64,000 nt of DNA, from positions 1 to 64,000 of the forward strand of contig BDIU01000369.1 in NCBI GenBank assembly GCA_002118135.1, written 5' to 3'. Within the stretch, counting starts at the first letter, position 1; each line of letters begins with the position of its first letter. Made by a program: the position numbers and the translations under genes. Under the pieces are notes generated by a model. It ran no database searches. It was not told where the DNA came from and saw only the letters and a program-made list of their open reading frames with translations. Positions 35,868 to 48,183 of this stretch are shown one piece after another. The DNA comes from Trebouxia sp. TZW2008. Taxonomy: Eukaryota; Chlorophyta; Trebouxiophyceae; Trebouxiales; Trebouxiaceae.

Positions 35868-36905
35868 TGATGCATCAGAATAACACAATACTGCATGATC
35901 AGTGTGTTGCTGCAGCCAGCACTATCTGTGCAGACTACAATAGCAGTGTGTGCACATAGCTCCTTTTGTATATCAGCAGCAAGCACTTTATTGCAAGTTC
36001 ATGTGCTGTTGGCCAGCATTGACAGATGGCTGTCAGTGAGCAGTTGCTATGAGACACTGCGCGCCCTCAGAGCTACGTCAAGTTGTTTACAATGCTTTTT
36101 GCTTCGAGCTAGGGTGTGTTGTCCACATGATATCTCTGACAAGCTATCAAAACGTTTTCGTCCCTGATGTTGTTTCACAGAGGCCAGTGGAGTCACTACT
36201 GCATCACGCATGGTGCTCCACGCCCACATGATGCATACTCTGTTGCTGAGCCATGCAGCCATACGCACAAGGCCAAACATGCGCTCATCATGCACTACAC
36301 AGATTATCGACAGGATAGTTTGTTGCCATTTGCATAACTCAGTCAAGGTAGGGTAGCAAGAAGCACACGCTTTGGATGACACATCTACAAGGGACGTTCG
36401 CAAGTGCGAAAACCTATCATTTACTGCAAGATTATCCCTAATCTTGTTGAGCCGTCTGCCCTGCTCGAGACTGTTGCATCCGTTAAAGACAAGTTGCCCA
36501 AAGCGAAGAAGGCACAGCACTTGCAGAAAGGAGAAGAAGCTGAAAACACAGATATAACTTGCACTGAAAAGGGAGAAATAAGTTGCAGCAAAGTGACTAC
36601 AGCTCAGAAAATGCTCAAGCCACAGGTGGCAGCAGAAGCCCATCACACATAGCTTGTGAAGAGCATCACGCCCATACCCACATGTGACAGCATTTCGCTC
36701 ACACCCATATGTGATGGAGCATTATGCCCACACCAACAAAGGAATTCCTTCGGAATTCCTTCAAAGGAACATCACATTGACACCCTCAAGTGATGCAACA
36801 TTATGCTCACACCCACAAGTTATGAGAGCTTATGCTCACACCCACAAGAGAATTTTACTGCTTCCTCTGAATACTGGCAGAATGCTGGTGGGTATTGGTA
36901 GTTTG
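35868..36905. other. Convergent 3' flanks of PsbP-domain gene and SKP1
   Basis: This interval of about 1 kb contains a lysine-rich plus-strand frame (36404-36652) and a longer antisense frame (36047-36646). Neither has motifs or a supported start. A degenerate minisatellite fills 36660-36848. Confidence 0.5.
36660..36848. repeat. Degenerate minisatellite, period about 29 bp
   Basis: Six or so diverged units share GCATTATGCTCACACCCACA and AAGTGATG-like cores. In the middle GGAATTCC occurs twice, separated by TTC. Confidence 0.75.
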
Positions 36906-37647
36906 TCACTCAAATGCCCATTGATTCTCCCTTCTAACCTCCTCCTCCTCTTCAGGTGTAAAGTCATTCTTTATGTGGAAGTATGCTCTGATCTCTTCAG
37001 GCGTCTTGCCCTTGATGATGTCAGCCACAGTTTGGCAGCAAAGCGTCCTGCATCAGCAACTTTGCTGAATGATTGTTTGAAAGTATAGGGCAAGGGCAAT
37101 GTACAGGGCTGTACTTACAGCAGGTCTTTGATGTTCAGGTAGTTTGCAGCCAGAGTGACCCAGTACAGAACTGCCTGGTCAACATTAATGTAGTCCTTGT
37201 CCCACTGGGCCATTGTCTTTTCCATAGACCTTTTTGCATGATCATCTGCTGCCTTTTCTAGCTGACCATCATGTTCACTGCACACCACGACATAAGAAAA
37301 AATTGAGAGTGCAATTGGAATGTAGCTCGAGTGTCTTGTGAAGCATAACTGTTTGAAGCGACGCACCTGTGTTTGTTGCAATATTCCAAGACCTTGCTCA
37401 GTGTCTTGCCGTCAACATTTGGCAGAGGCACGGGAAAGTCTGAGCCCGTGTCTTCAGTTAAGTTCCTGATTGTGATGGATTGATAGGCGACGTCCTCATC
37501 CACTTGGAATTGCTGTCCGTCAGAGCTCTGCAAGTAGAGATCCACCAGATCTCAAGATTTTGACGACGAACACGCCAGGGGACGGCGTCGACGAGCAACA
37601 CGCGCAATGCAAGCTGAGCATACCCTCAGAGTCAGCTTTTCCCCCAT
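36906..37647 (-). CDS. SKP1: SKP1, SCF ubiquitin ligase adaptor
   Basis: Four exons: 37647-37624, 37527-37367, 37277-37119, 37047-36906. Phases close, giving 161 residues, the usual SKP1 length. The first exon is only 24 nt (MGEKLTLR) and was placed because it joins in frame to [17 protein letters not shown]. The BTB/POZ-like core includes [17 protein letters not shown] and the linker [20 protein letters not shown] with [11 protein letters not shown]. The F-box-binding tail has [40 protein letters not shown] and stop. The WAFE ending is the plant form. SKP1 bridges CUL1 to F-box proteins. Confidence 0.97.
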
Positions 37648-38236
37648 CAGCACAGCTTCTGCGGTACAAGCTTATGAACGACAATGCAAGGCGTAAAGGT
37701 GCAAGCGGTGTGCGACAGCAGCGTTTGCGCTCGAGATGTCAAGTGACGTGCGCAGCCTTTGTTAATGTTCGCACGTCACCGAGTGGCGTCGGCGATCAGA
37801 CTGTGGAAACGATTTGAACACTGACTGCACTTCGGCTCTGCCTTCACAATGCAACCAGCTGAACAAAACGAACGAGGTCTTGCACCTTCAGTCTAGGGCT
37901 CGAGCAACTAGCTCATGCGCATCGAAGGTGCCAACGATCAAGTTTGCCTTGTCTGTCCTGACGTTCAAGCAACAAGCAAGGTCGTTGTCTTCCAGCTTGT
38001 GTAACGGAGCTTGCATTCACGGGATCTTGCAGCAACATCTGCGCGTGAGAGGCCTTCCTGAACTGTAGTCAAAGGCTTCATCCCTGCGGCGGCCTTTTGC
38101 ACTTCTGTGCGCCACCTGAATTGCACGGCGTCTTATCGTCCGGGCTTGTGGCTGCTTAGCTGCACAAGCATATCACACTCTCAGACTCTAATAAGAAAGC
38201 CTAATCAAGCTTCGGCAGCAAAGTGACACTCAGGGC
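37648..38236. promoter_or_regulatory. Divergent promoter region, SKP1 and PRKRIP1-like
   Basis: 589 bp lie between two divergent start codons. Open frames of about 80 codons exist on the plus strand but show no motifs. No TATA-like element is seen close to either start. Confidence 0.45.
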
Positions 38237-39698
38237 ATGGCCTTGGTGCCCCATGCCAGCAGTTCAGATCAAAATGAGAACAAGGGAGCCATTGTTGCAG
38301 TTAGAGGGGCGCAGGAGCTTACACAGGAAGAATATGAAAAGCGCATCAAGGATGTAAGCTGCAGCTAGCATTATCTCTGCATTTCCTGGCTGTCCAACAG
38401 CCATGCAGAAACATGAAACATATACCCAAGAGTCATAACGTATATTGTGATATGTGCAGGCAGAGGTCTTGGAAGAGAAGCTGAAGTTCATCACAGAAAA
38501 GATACCTACTCGTATCATGAATGTGGCAGGCAGCAATGCTGGTGCAGGCAGTGGCGAGTTTCACATGTATCGACAGGTGCTGTACTGGTTGAGTGCAGAC
38601 AACAGCTTGCGTGCAGCTAGCATTCCAAGCGTCTGACAGCACGGCATGCTTAGTTATAGGAGCATCATGCATGACATAGCCTAACTTGCACCTCTTGCGT
38701 TTATGACATGAGTGCTGTCTGCTGGTCTGCATGCTTGACTCAAACAATCAAAGCTTCATCAAGCGTTTGTATTGTGAATGAACATGCACACTGCTGCATT
38801 GTTGCATGTAGCATGTGTGTCAACACTGTTGCAAGCGCTGTGGCTGATGATGTTGGTGGCAGGCAAGGCGGCGTGAAGTCATGCGGCAGCAGCGGATAGA
38901 GGAAGAAGCAGTTGCTGAAGCTGCAGAAAAGGCGTACCAGGTAGGGTGCTCCTACAGCATAGATGCAGTTCATTGCTTCAGTATGCACCCGGCTGAAATA
39001 TGGACTCTCACTAGAAGGCATACGGATGACAATGGTTCTGGTGATGACACCACAAGCTTGAAGCATCAGTAGCAGCTTTCTTTGAGGTTTCTTTGTACCT
39101 GTCAGAGGATTGTCTGACTATCAAGCTCAAGCATTGCTCACCTGTCATCATCTGCTGCCTCAGCATCAAGCTTGAGGCAACAGCTGCAACTCGATCTCAG
39201 ATGTTTGTGCATTGATCAGGGGGCTATTTGCTATCGCTTTTAGGCAGTGCTCACCACTAAGTGTAAAGTCGTGTTGCAGGAAAGGAAGGAAAGATTGTCA
39301 CGAGAAGAGGAGGAACGCACAGCGAAGCGAAGAACCAAGCGACAAAAGAAAAAGGTACATAATTTGTGCGCATGGGCTGGTGTTTGACATCCATATGACT
39401 CTATACAGTCAAGCAGGCTGATGCAGCAAAGCTTTCTGTAGCTGTATTGTGGTTGTACAGCTTGAGTCTAGTCAAATCTGCAAAACGATGTGCTGCTCAA
39501 CCCGAGCATGCACTGTTCCATGGCAATGGCTGCTGCATGGCAATGGCTGCAGCATAGCAATGGCTGGCAATGACAGGCTGTGTGTGACTGCAGCAAAAGG
39601 CAGGCAAGGGACCGCCTTTTGGCATTGCACATGGCCTGGCACCAGCCAAGGCCCAAAGCTCAGATGATGATGCTCCTGAGCAAGCAGACCTGGACTAA
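38237..39698 (+). CDS. PRKRIP1: PRKRIP1-like spliceosome-associated protein (DUF1168)
   Basis: Five exons: 38237-38353, 38460-38576, 38863-38940, 39280-39354, 39594-39698. Phases close, giving 163 residues. The signature RIMNVAGSNAGAGSGEFHMY, followed by a run of R-R-R-E and a long charged coiled coil with TAKRRTKRQKKK, is the conserved core of the PRKR-interacting protein 1 family. The tail is acidic (DDAPEQADLD). In structures of human spliceosomes PRKRIP1 is a long helix that bridges U2 snRNP and the catalytic core. An intron-rich genome such as this one would be expected to retain it. Confidence 0.93.
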
Positions 39699-40429
39699 GC
39701 ACTCAACGTCCTGTCCCAAATGCAAGGAGCAGCGTCGAGAAAGAGACTGCTCGAGAACTTTTGCCTTGTCTTGAAGTTGAGCCTTTTCTATGTGGCCTGC
39801 TGAGCTGTAGAGGCATTGATGAGATGTTATCACAACTTGTTAACACTTTGGTCTCTAGCTTTAGCACAAGCCAGTCGAGAGCACATTTTGCAACAAGCAA
39901 TATGCTGAGGGAGCGTATTCTGCCTTAACAGACATGCTAATGGCAAGGCTGACCTCCGGTTTCAAAATTGCGGAAACATAGACACAGAACGCTCTGTTGC
40001 ATTGTTGCAAGACTGTTGAAACTCCCTACGTCTGTGTGCTATGTCGTACCTGGACAGCTGTAGGATGTAATGTTGCAGCTCAACCTGCAACTTGTGCTGA
40101 GGCACTTCTTGCAAGCAATCGGTTGCATGCGCTTGCACAGCAGTGATTGCTGAATGAATGACTGTCATTGTTACGGAGCTTGAAATGCTCACTTTGGATT
40201 CATCTGCCAGCATTCAATGATCTATCAGAGCGTCGACCAGGTGACACCAAGCTCATGTCGCAAGTTGCAACCAGAGGCATCAGAACAGCAACTGCTGTAG
40301 CAAATCGGTGCTGACTATGTAGCACACCACAGCCCCCTTCAAATGCCTTTTGGAGGGAAGCATTGATTGCGCCAGGACTGCAGGGTGCATACGGACAGTG
40401 CAACAGGACTGCTGCATTGTTACACCTGT
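39699..40429. other. Intergenic, convergent 3' flanks
   Basis: This 731-bp interval lies between the PRKRIP1-like stop and the stop of the minus-strand CENP-V/GFA gene. I see only short unsupported frames and no repeats. Confidence 0.5.
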
Positions 40430-40911
40430 CTACATTGTGCCCCAGCCATCATTCTTGGGGAGCTGGTCAAACTCATGCTTAATCATTCTCTGACTCCACC
40501 AGATATGACACTTGGGGTTGAACTCCAGGTCTTTCCACAGCATGGGAAATGTGCTTCGCACTTGGCTGAACCGATTAGGGATGTTCACAACTGGCGAACG
40601 GCATGAGCTGCATGATAGTCTATCAACGTCGTCCGTGACGTTGTACTTGTGACATGTTTCCTCACCCTGAGTGATTTCGAAGTCACTCGTTTTGAACAGA
40701 ACAGTAGCGATGAAAGGAGCGCAGTGGTACTGCCTGCAGGGATTGCAATGGCAGTATTGCTGCGAGATAGGCTCGCCTTTTGCCAAGAGCTGTACCTTGC
40801 CTGCATCGCAAACGAGTCCATTACGGACGCACAAGCTGGGTGGAAGTCTCGCTTAAGCTTACCGCAGGGACAGCTGCCGGTGTACTGTCTCTGTGCCTGG
40901 GAACTTGACAT
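40430..40911 (-). CDS. CENP-V/GFA-fold zinc protein
   Basis: Two exons: 40911-40863 and 40800-40430, separated by a 62-nt intron (GTAAGC to GATGCAG). Phases close, giving 139 residues. The intron call joins YTGSCPCG to KVQLLAKGEP, restoring the family's opening motif. Zinc ligands are visible: CxC at about 14 and 16, YCHCNPC at 33-38 (three Cys), then CSSC with SPVVNIPNRF further on. This is the S-glutathione-dependent formaldehyde-activating (GFA)/CENP-V fold. Many members have no proven enzyme activity, so I name only the fold. It is divergent from the DA1-type gene across 443 bp. Confidence 0.88.
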
Positions 40912-41354
40912 GTCGGCGTGCGACCTCAGCGCAAGATTGGAAGCAGATTTGAGGGCGGCTTGGCACCTCAGTTGAACAGACAACACAACAAATCGACTCT
41001 CGAATCGAGGAACGCTTGTGCATTTCAGCTTCTGCAGAAAGCGCTCCGAAACCAATAGCAGGCTATGACTTCGCTTTCGATTCCTTCGACTTGCATGCCT
41101 TGCTGCAACCTCCTTTGCCCTTCCAGCGTCGAGGGGACCGCTTTTTGTCATTGCTTCTCATTGCTGTCATTGCACACTTGCAGCACGCAGCAGTCAGTGC
41201 GCATTCACTGGGACGAGGCAAGTCGCTGAAGGCCTTCGTGGTAACACCAGCTTCAGGTGGCATATAGTCTGGCTAGACAGCTGGACGGCTGTGTCTGTCC
41301 CTGCTCACCTTCGCAATCAGCCCGTGTCTCTCCGCCTGCTTTTTCAAGTCGTGG
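40912..41354. promoter_or_regulatory. Divergent promoter region, CENP-V/GFA and DA1-type genes
   Basis: 443 bp lie between divergent start codons. The minus strand carries a small ATG-started frame, 41263-41063 (66 codons, lysine- and cysteine-rich), that could be a short protein. It matches nothing I know and has no other support. Confidence 0.4.
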
Positions 41355-44300
41355 ATGAGGTTCTATGTCAGACTCGACGGAGCAGCGTCTGCCAAGTCTT
41401 TGTCCATCTCTGACAACGCAACAGTGGGAGAAGTGCGGGAGGCACTGAAATGCAATGGCCTGCAATGGCTTCTTGATGATGGCACATACGCCCAAGCTGC
41501 AGACTCGCGAAGTATCAGCGGCCTGATTGCAGACGGCCTGCACGCTACAGGTCGAAGTGCTGACTGTGCAGTCCAGCTACGCAGCATCACTCAGGGTGAG
41601 CTTCAAATTTTGCAAACTCAGGGTGTTTGCTTGAATGGAGCTCAGCTCCCAGCATCGTGACAACTGTTTATGTTCACATGCCATGCACGCAGCAGGCCCC
41701 TCTATTGCATATCAAAAAGAAGTCGGCAGTTTCCTCAAGCACAGGCCAAAATCCATCACATGTCGCATTGCTTTGGCTGCATTGAACTCTCACCTGGTTT
41801 CAGAAAGCTGTGGTGTTCTGTTGTGCAGTTGCAGCCTCGACCCAGCAAGCACTGCTGCCCAAAAGTCCATTGCCAACAGCTGCAACAACAGCCAGTCATT
41901 CTGTAAAAGTGAAGCAGCAAGCACTGGAGCCTGTTCCCCAGCATGGCAAAGGCAAGCAGATGCCAGAGCCTGCCAAGCCTTCAGCTACTGAAGCTGTCAT
42001 CAGTAGCAGCCCATACACCAGCAGCAGCTCTGCACAAGGTAAGTCAAGCGACCAGCAGCTCAACAGCAAAGGCAATGAGCAGCAACAGAGAACAGTGCAA
42101 CAAAAGAGTGCTGCAGCTGCTCGGCAAGACATGCAGGCTGCAGGCCAGCCCAAAAAGGCTGTGCAGCATCCGCCATCAGTGCATAGCGTCGACAACAGCA
42201 GTGCTAAGGTTGGTGCGCAAGGAACCCAGTCAGCAGCAGGTGTTGCGACTCAGAAGCAGCAGATGCCATCATTTCAGGGCGTTGACAAGAGTGATGTCAA
42301 CAAAAGCAAGGCTGATGGGCAAGCCATCCAGTCAGCGCCAGCCATTGCCCTGCAGAGTTTCACTCAAACTGGCGCCAAGGCTAATGCACAAGCGCTTCAG
42401 TCAGCAACTCAAGCCACAGCGGCCGCTGCTGCCTTGAGGTACGTGAACAGCCATCACGGGCAACCCAAGCTTGAGCGCACGCTCAGCCCGTCAGCAGCAG
42501 CTCTTGCAATGAGTGCTCAGGTCAAACAGGCAGACCCCGTTCCAAAGAGCAGGCTTGCAGGTGCTGCTGTTGATCCTAGTAAACAGCCTGCAGCTTTGAT
42601 TCATAGTATTGCTAGCCAGCCTGGTGTTACTGCCTCTGCAGCTGTCAAGGAGGTGAAGCAAAGCGTTGCTGCTGCCGCTCCCACCGTAGCTGCTGCATCT
42701 GTCAAGGAGGTCAAGCAGAGCCCTGCTGCTGTAGCACCAGTTGCTTCGGCTCTTTACCCCGCCCCTGCCAGCAAACAGCCCACAGTTGCGGCTCCTAGTA
42801 ATGCTAATCAGCCTGGTGCTTCTTCTACTGCAGCTGCTGCATCTGTCAAGGAGGTCAAGCAGAGCCCTGCTGCTGTAGTCTCACTTGCTTCGGCTGTTCA
42901 GCCCGTCCCTGCCAGCAAACAGCCCACAGTTGCGGCTCCTAGTACTGCTAATCAGCCTGGTGCTGCTTCAACTGCAGCTGGCGCATCTGTCAAGCAAGCA
43001 AAGCAAGGCACTGCTGCTGCAGGCTCAGCTGCTGCAACAAGTAGCAGTGGCAGTATTGCCACTGGCAGCAAGGAGGTTAAGCACAGCCCCCACGCTGTAA
43101 CCCTAACACCTGCTGCAAGCCCAGCTGCTGCAACAACAAGTGGAGACAGCCATCTGACTGGCAGCAAGGCTATGACAGGCAGCAAGGCAAGCAGTGCAGT
43201 TGCAGTCACAGCTGCTGCCACAAGCAGTGAGAGTCAATCAAGTGACAGCAAGGCAGCGCTGACCGCCAAGGCGAGCAGTGCAGCTGCGTGCAGAGGTTGT
43301 GGCAAGGCTGAGTTGACTGGGTGCACCGTGACTGCATTAGGCAGCCGCTGGCACCAAGAGTGTTGGAAATGTGCAGCCTGTTCGGCTCAACTCGAGGGTG
43401 CTTACAACACAGGCCAGGCAGACAACCTGCCGTACCACCCTGCCTGCTTCCAGGAGAAATTCGGCAAGCGCTGTGCAGCTTGCAGCAAAGTGCTAACTGG
43501 GACTTACACCACAGTCAATGGTCAGCCCTTGCACAATGACTGCTTCAAGTGCACAGCTTGCCAAGGTGTGATAGGCGACAAGTACACCACTCACAGGGAG
43601 CTCAAGACGCATTACCATCCTGCCTGCTACAAGGAGAAGTATGGTGTGAGGTGCTCACTTTGCAGCAAGCTGGATACTGACATCACTGTAGGAGGTCAGC
43701 CCATGCACAGGCAGTGCTTCAAGTGTACAGCATGCAGCAAAGTGATTGAAGGTACCTACCGTGAAGATGATGCCAAGTCAGCCTTCTACCACCCAGACTG
43801 TTACCAAGAGAAGTTTGGCGCTAGGTGTGCAGCCTGTAACAAGGTTCTTAGCGGCAAATACACTGTTGTGGAGGGCAAGAATATGCACTATGACTGCTTC
43901 AAGTGCACAGCATGCAGCAAAGTGATTGAAGGCAAGTACCGCAGCGATGACGGCAAGCAAGCTTTCTACCACCCAGAATGCCACCAAGAGAAGTTTGGCG
44001 CTAGGTGTGCAGCATGCAGCAAGCTGCTGAACGGCCCATACATTGTTGTCAATGGCAAGAAGCTGCACAATGACTGCTTCAAGTGCACGGATTGCCATCA
44101 GCCCATTGGGGGTGCCAAGTATCACACTCATGGTGATGATAAGCTGCCTTATCATCCAGCCTGTCACAGGAAGAATTTTGACCCACGCTGCAATGTGTGT
44201 AGCGAGCTGGTCCCTCTTGACGTAAGTCTCCTCTCCCTCTTTACTCTGAAAGGGGCTTGCCTTTTCCTGCACAAATGCAAAGCATGCAAGCCGAATCTGT

Positions 44301-46706
44301 GCTACTTAACTTTGCATGCACACCTGATGTAAGCCACCATTCCTGTGTCCTTGTCATAGCCCTTGCTTTCCCTTGCATGAGGGCTAGACCACTTGCAAGC
44401 TGGAGCTCTTGCGGCCAGTTGATATTGCACTGGGGCAACCACAATGTAAGTGTCTCACAGCTCAAGCATTACAGCATGGCATGCCCCAACTTGTAAAGCT
44501 GTCCATTTCATATCACAAGTGCTATTGGCAGTGGCCAGGATCTGCATATTGCATGTATGACAAGATGTGTATGGGCACTATCACAGACAGCATCAATGCT
44601 GCTGTGTGGGCATATGCATTTGCTGCATGCACTGCACAGTCACTGGCACACTGAGCAAGAAGATAAAGGAGGACAGTTGTGACTTCACTTTGCATGTGAT
44701 TGGTTGCCACAGGCTGATGGGCATGTGGAGTACTTTGTGAGCTCCTTCTGGAAGCAGAAGTACTGCAAGAAGCACTCCTCAGACGGCACCCTGCGCTGCT
44801 GCTCATGCAACAGGCTCAAGCCAAAAGGCCAACAGTGGCTTGCTTTGTCAAGTGGCAGAAGGTCCATCTGCCATGACTGCTCCTGCACCGCAGTGCGCAG
44901 TACAGCAGAGGCTCAGCCTCTTTATGACAATGTAAGTCACATGGGTGCATGTGCATTGTGTGTGTATAAGTATGTGCATGTGTAACAATGCAATCTTCAC
45001 GCAAATGGGTATGTTCATTGACAACTATGCAAGCTAGATGCATGTAGACATTTGCATGTGTGACAATGCAAGCTATAGGCAGTTAGTCGCGTGCATGTAT
45101 TATGATGCATGCCACATTCATTTCGTCTCGTCATGTATTCAAGCATGTCAAACTGTACTTCTGCTTCTTTGTCATGACCTTGAAGCAGCAAAATGCAGCA
45201 GATGATCCTTTTGCGCCATGCAGGTGCTGCGCTTCTTTGGACAGATGGGATTGTCCTTGAGGGAGCGTTATCCTATGATGCTGGTGGATGGGGATACCCT
45301 AGACAAGCAGCGTCACGGCTCCAAACATGAACAGGCGCCAGTCTTCCATACCCTAGGGCTGTGCATGAAACAGGGTGGTGGTGATGTGCAGCATGTGGTT
45401 TACAGCCAGCCAGGGTTTTCCTGTCTGTACAAGCAGCCGTCACTGAACGCGACGCTGCGGCCAGCTGACCTGTCTCAGGTTGAATGGAAGGTGTGGTCTG
45501 TTTTTCCCTGTTTCCCCCTGCTTTCTAATGGCAAGGTGTGGTAATGTGCAGTATGAGATTTACAGTCAGCCAGGGTTTCCTGTCTGTGCAAGCAGCCGTC
45601 ACTGAATGTAACGATGAGGCCAGCCAACTTCTGTCAGGTTGAATTGAAGATGCGGACCTGCCTTGAACAGTCGCCCCTTGCCATGCTGGCAAGGCTCTCC
45701 TTACGTGCAAGCACCATGCGCTGAATCACAGAAAAGCCTAACCTGTGTTGATGGCTCATGTTCATGGCTCCTAAAAAGAAATTGCTAGTTGAATGAAAAG
45801 TGCCAGCAACTTGCAGTAAGTGTAATGCTATTGCTGCTGGCACAAGCCTCCTTGAATTGTACATCATACAGTCTATGTGTACATGTGCGCACTTGTGTAC
45901 ACCAACTTAGAGCAAATTTCACGGTCATCCTTACAGGTGAAAGGGTTGCTGGTGATGTATGGGTTGCCTTGGCTGTTGATGGGTGCCATCCTGGCTCATG
46001 AGGTCATGCATGCCTGGGTGGCTGAGAACAATATCAACTGCGGCCACTCAGATGGCAATGAGATGTCTGCTGTTGGCGAGGGCCTAGCAGAGCTGCTGGG
46101 GTTCATGTGGCTAGAAGCACAGGTGAGAAAAGGAAGATTGGTTTGAGGAATCAGGAAGAAAGGAAGTGTCTTTTCAAGAGAGACAATGAAGTTGTTTGGG
46201 CTTTCCTGACAGATGTTTTTTGTCAGTCAAGATCGAGTCTATGAACAGCCTTTCAGACCTGGGCACAGCGCATTGCCAATGTTCAAGTAGATATCATCAG
46301 TCACCAAACACAAGATGGACAAGCAAAGTGCTGCTTGCCTAGGAAGTGTTTGATACAGCTTTATAAACCCGACACTTGTTGGGTTTTCACAGGTGTCCCC
46401 AATTGCTGCAGTGAAGGCTGGTCAAGATGGCCAGGTGCCCCTCCCTCAAGCCAAGCCTGTGCCTCAGACCTGGGCGCAGCGTGTTGCCGCCAATGGCAAG
46501 CCCTACTTCCAGGACCCTATCAGCCGCCAAATCACCTGGAATGACCCAGTAAGCCTTTGCCAGCTTGTTCATCATTGCTTTCCCCGGAAAGTCTTGAGTC
46601 AGCAGGACTTGCTCTTGGCCTCCCTTTACCCACTGTTTCAAAGCGCTTTGTGTTTGTTCCAAGCTTACACACCAGGCATACCTGTTACCTACCTCGCGTT
46701 CACGCA

Positions 46707-46752
<46 letters not shown>

Positions 46753-48183
46753 GCTTGTTTGTTCTGGAGAATCGAGCAATGCATGCCACAGTGCCATAAG
46801 CAAGTCAGACACTCAATGTGTATGATGTTTTGCTGCTGAGCAACTTGCGTTTCACCAGGATCGTCAGCATATACGTGCTACTGCTAGAGCATTGTGTGGC
46901 ATCTCACAGCAAACAGGTCATGTGTGCAGAACCGGTGGCAGGAGGTGCTGGCTGCAGATGGGTGCACAGTGTACCTTGACATGCAGACTAGCACAGCGCT
47001 TCACTCAGCCTCAAGGCACCCTGCTGCGCATTCTGCTCCCGTAAGCTAAATCTCCCCCCCCCCTCCCCCCAACAATCCCTCCCCCTCACGTCCCCCCTCC
47101 CCCTCTCTTCGCCCCAATCCCAGCCCCAGCAAGATCAAACCTCATTCTGGCAAGCCTTCTGATACTATGCCTGCCGCTCCTTTCTGCACATGTGTATATC
47201 AAAGAACGTATACAGCCCCCACTCTTTCCACCCCTCCCCTTTGCTACCTCTTCCCTCAGGATGGGCACTGCCTGTTGATCCAAACCCTGCATCACCTTTG
47301 CAATTGTTCTCAATCTGCACATCACAGACCTTTTCCAAACAATGCCCTCAGTCTCCATGATCTGCTTTAAATGTTCACCTGTGCCAAAGCATATGCCTGT
47401 CAATTTTAGCGAATGCTGCAGACAGTCTCTGCGTAAGCTGTGACAATGAATTGTGCTGAATGTTGACCTGAGCCAGTGCATTGACCATGACAAGCATGTG
47501 ATCCAGCCGTCAATGTGGGGTGCCTTTGATGCAGGTGATCACTCTGACCAACCTCATGTCAGACTGGAAGGAGCATGTGACTGAGGGCAAGAAGTTCTAC
47601 TACAACTCCAGAACCAAGGAGTCTGTATGGACTTTGCCGGCTGAAGTCCAACAACAGGTTAGCTCATCATGGGTTGGTTGAGAGACACATGAGCAAGCCC
47701 TGAGCACTTGATTTTCAAAAAGTGCCCTGCAAAGTCTGCAGAAAGAGTTAATAGCTGCTCCATGTCTTGCTTTGTGCGCATACACCGAGTGCCAAGCATC
47801 TGCATTGGTATCTGCAACAACAGCTTTTTTTGAATAAGCATTACAGCAGGCATGACATCTCAGCCAGATGTGATTTGTGTTGGAACAGGCTCCTGATGCA
47901 GTTCAATTGGGCACAAGAGCATCTGACTTGTGCATGTCTAAACAGACCCTTGGTGCAGGCCACATGGTTTGAGAGGCTGTCTAGCTACCATGGTCATCAG
48001 ACACGCACCAATCAAGATAAAGTCTATGGTGATGGGTTTCGAGCTGCTCTTGAAGCGTTTCAGCAGCATGGGCTGCGGAATGTGCTCCTGCATGTCAAGA
48101 AGACTCACTTCTTGCCCAGTGCAGACAGTGGCGCGATTGATCAGTCAAAACAAAGTATCAAAAATGCTCTTCGAGCCACCTAG
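41355..48183 (+). CDS. LIM-domain DA1-type peptidase with inserted WW domains
   Basis: Nine exons: 41355-41595, 41829-44221, 44713-44931, 45224-45490, 45937-46122, 46393-46548, 46930-47040, 47535-47657, 47959-48183. Phases close, giving 1306 residues. Residues 1-80 look like a beta-grasp (ubiquitin-like) fold. Residues 80-565 are low-complexity Ala/Ser/Gln/Lys with repeated SVKEVKQSPAAV units. Five LIM domains run from about 567, and a sixth is split between exons 2 and 3 (CNVC to HSSDGTLRCCSC). The DA1 peptidase domain follows: QPLYDNVLRFF, MYGLPWLLMGAILAHEVMHA (zinc HExxH at about 1061-1065), FMWLEAQ, and the C-terminal YGDGFRAALEAFQQHGLRNV. Between the last two parts exons 6-8 encode two WW domains (about 1127-1154 and 1197-1227) and one degenerate WW. 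Plant DA1 proteins are ubiquitin-activated peptidases that limit organ growth. Exon 4 has an alternative donor at 45479. Confidence 0.92.
45535..45660 (+). repeat. Downstream copy of DA1-type exon 4 tail
   Basis: The stretch from GTAATGTGCAGTATG to TGTCAGGTTGAATTGAAG repeats 45385-45490 (TTTACAGTCAGCCAGGGTTT, CAAGCAGCCGTCACTGAA). It is frame-broken and follows the used donor. Confidence 0.88.
46707..46752 (+). repeat. (AATC)n tetranucleotide tract in an intron
   Basis: Eleven or so perfect AATC units lie in the intron between the first and second WW-type exons. Confidence 0.95.
47041..47110 (+). repeat. C-rich polypyrimidine tract
   Basis: The intron start after the exon 7 donor is almost pure C/T, with runs of eight or more C. 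A similar tract lies at 58628-58712. Confidence 0.8.

Noticed and set aside
36047..36646. 199-codon minus-strand open frame
   Set aside because: Cys/Phe/Leu-rich composition, no motif, no supported start, and it lies across converging 3' flanks.
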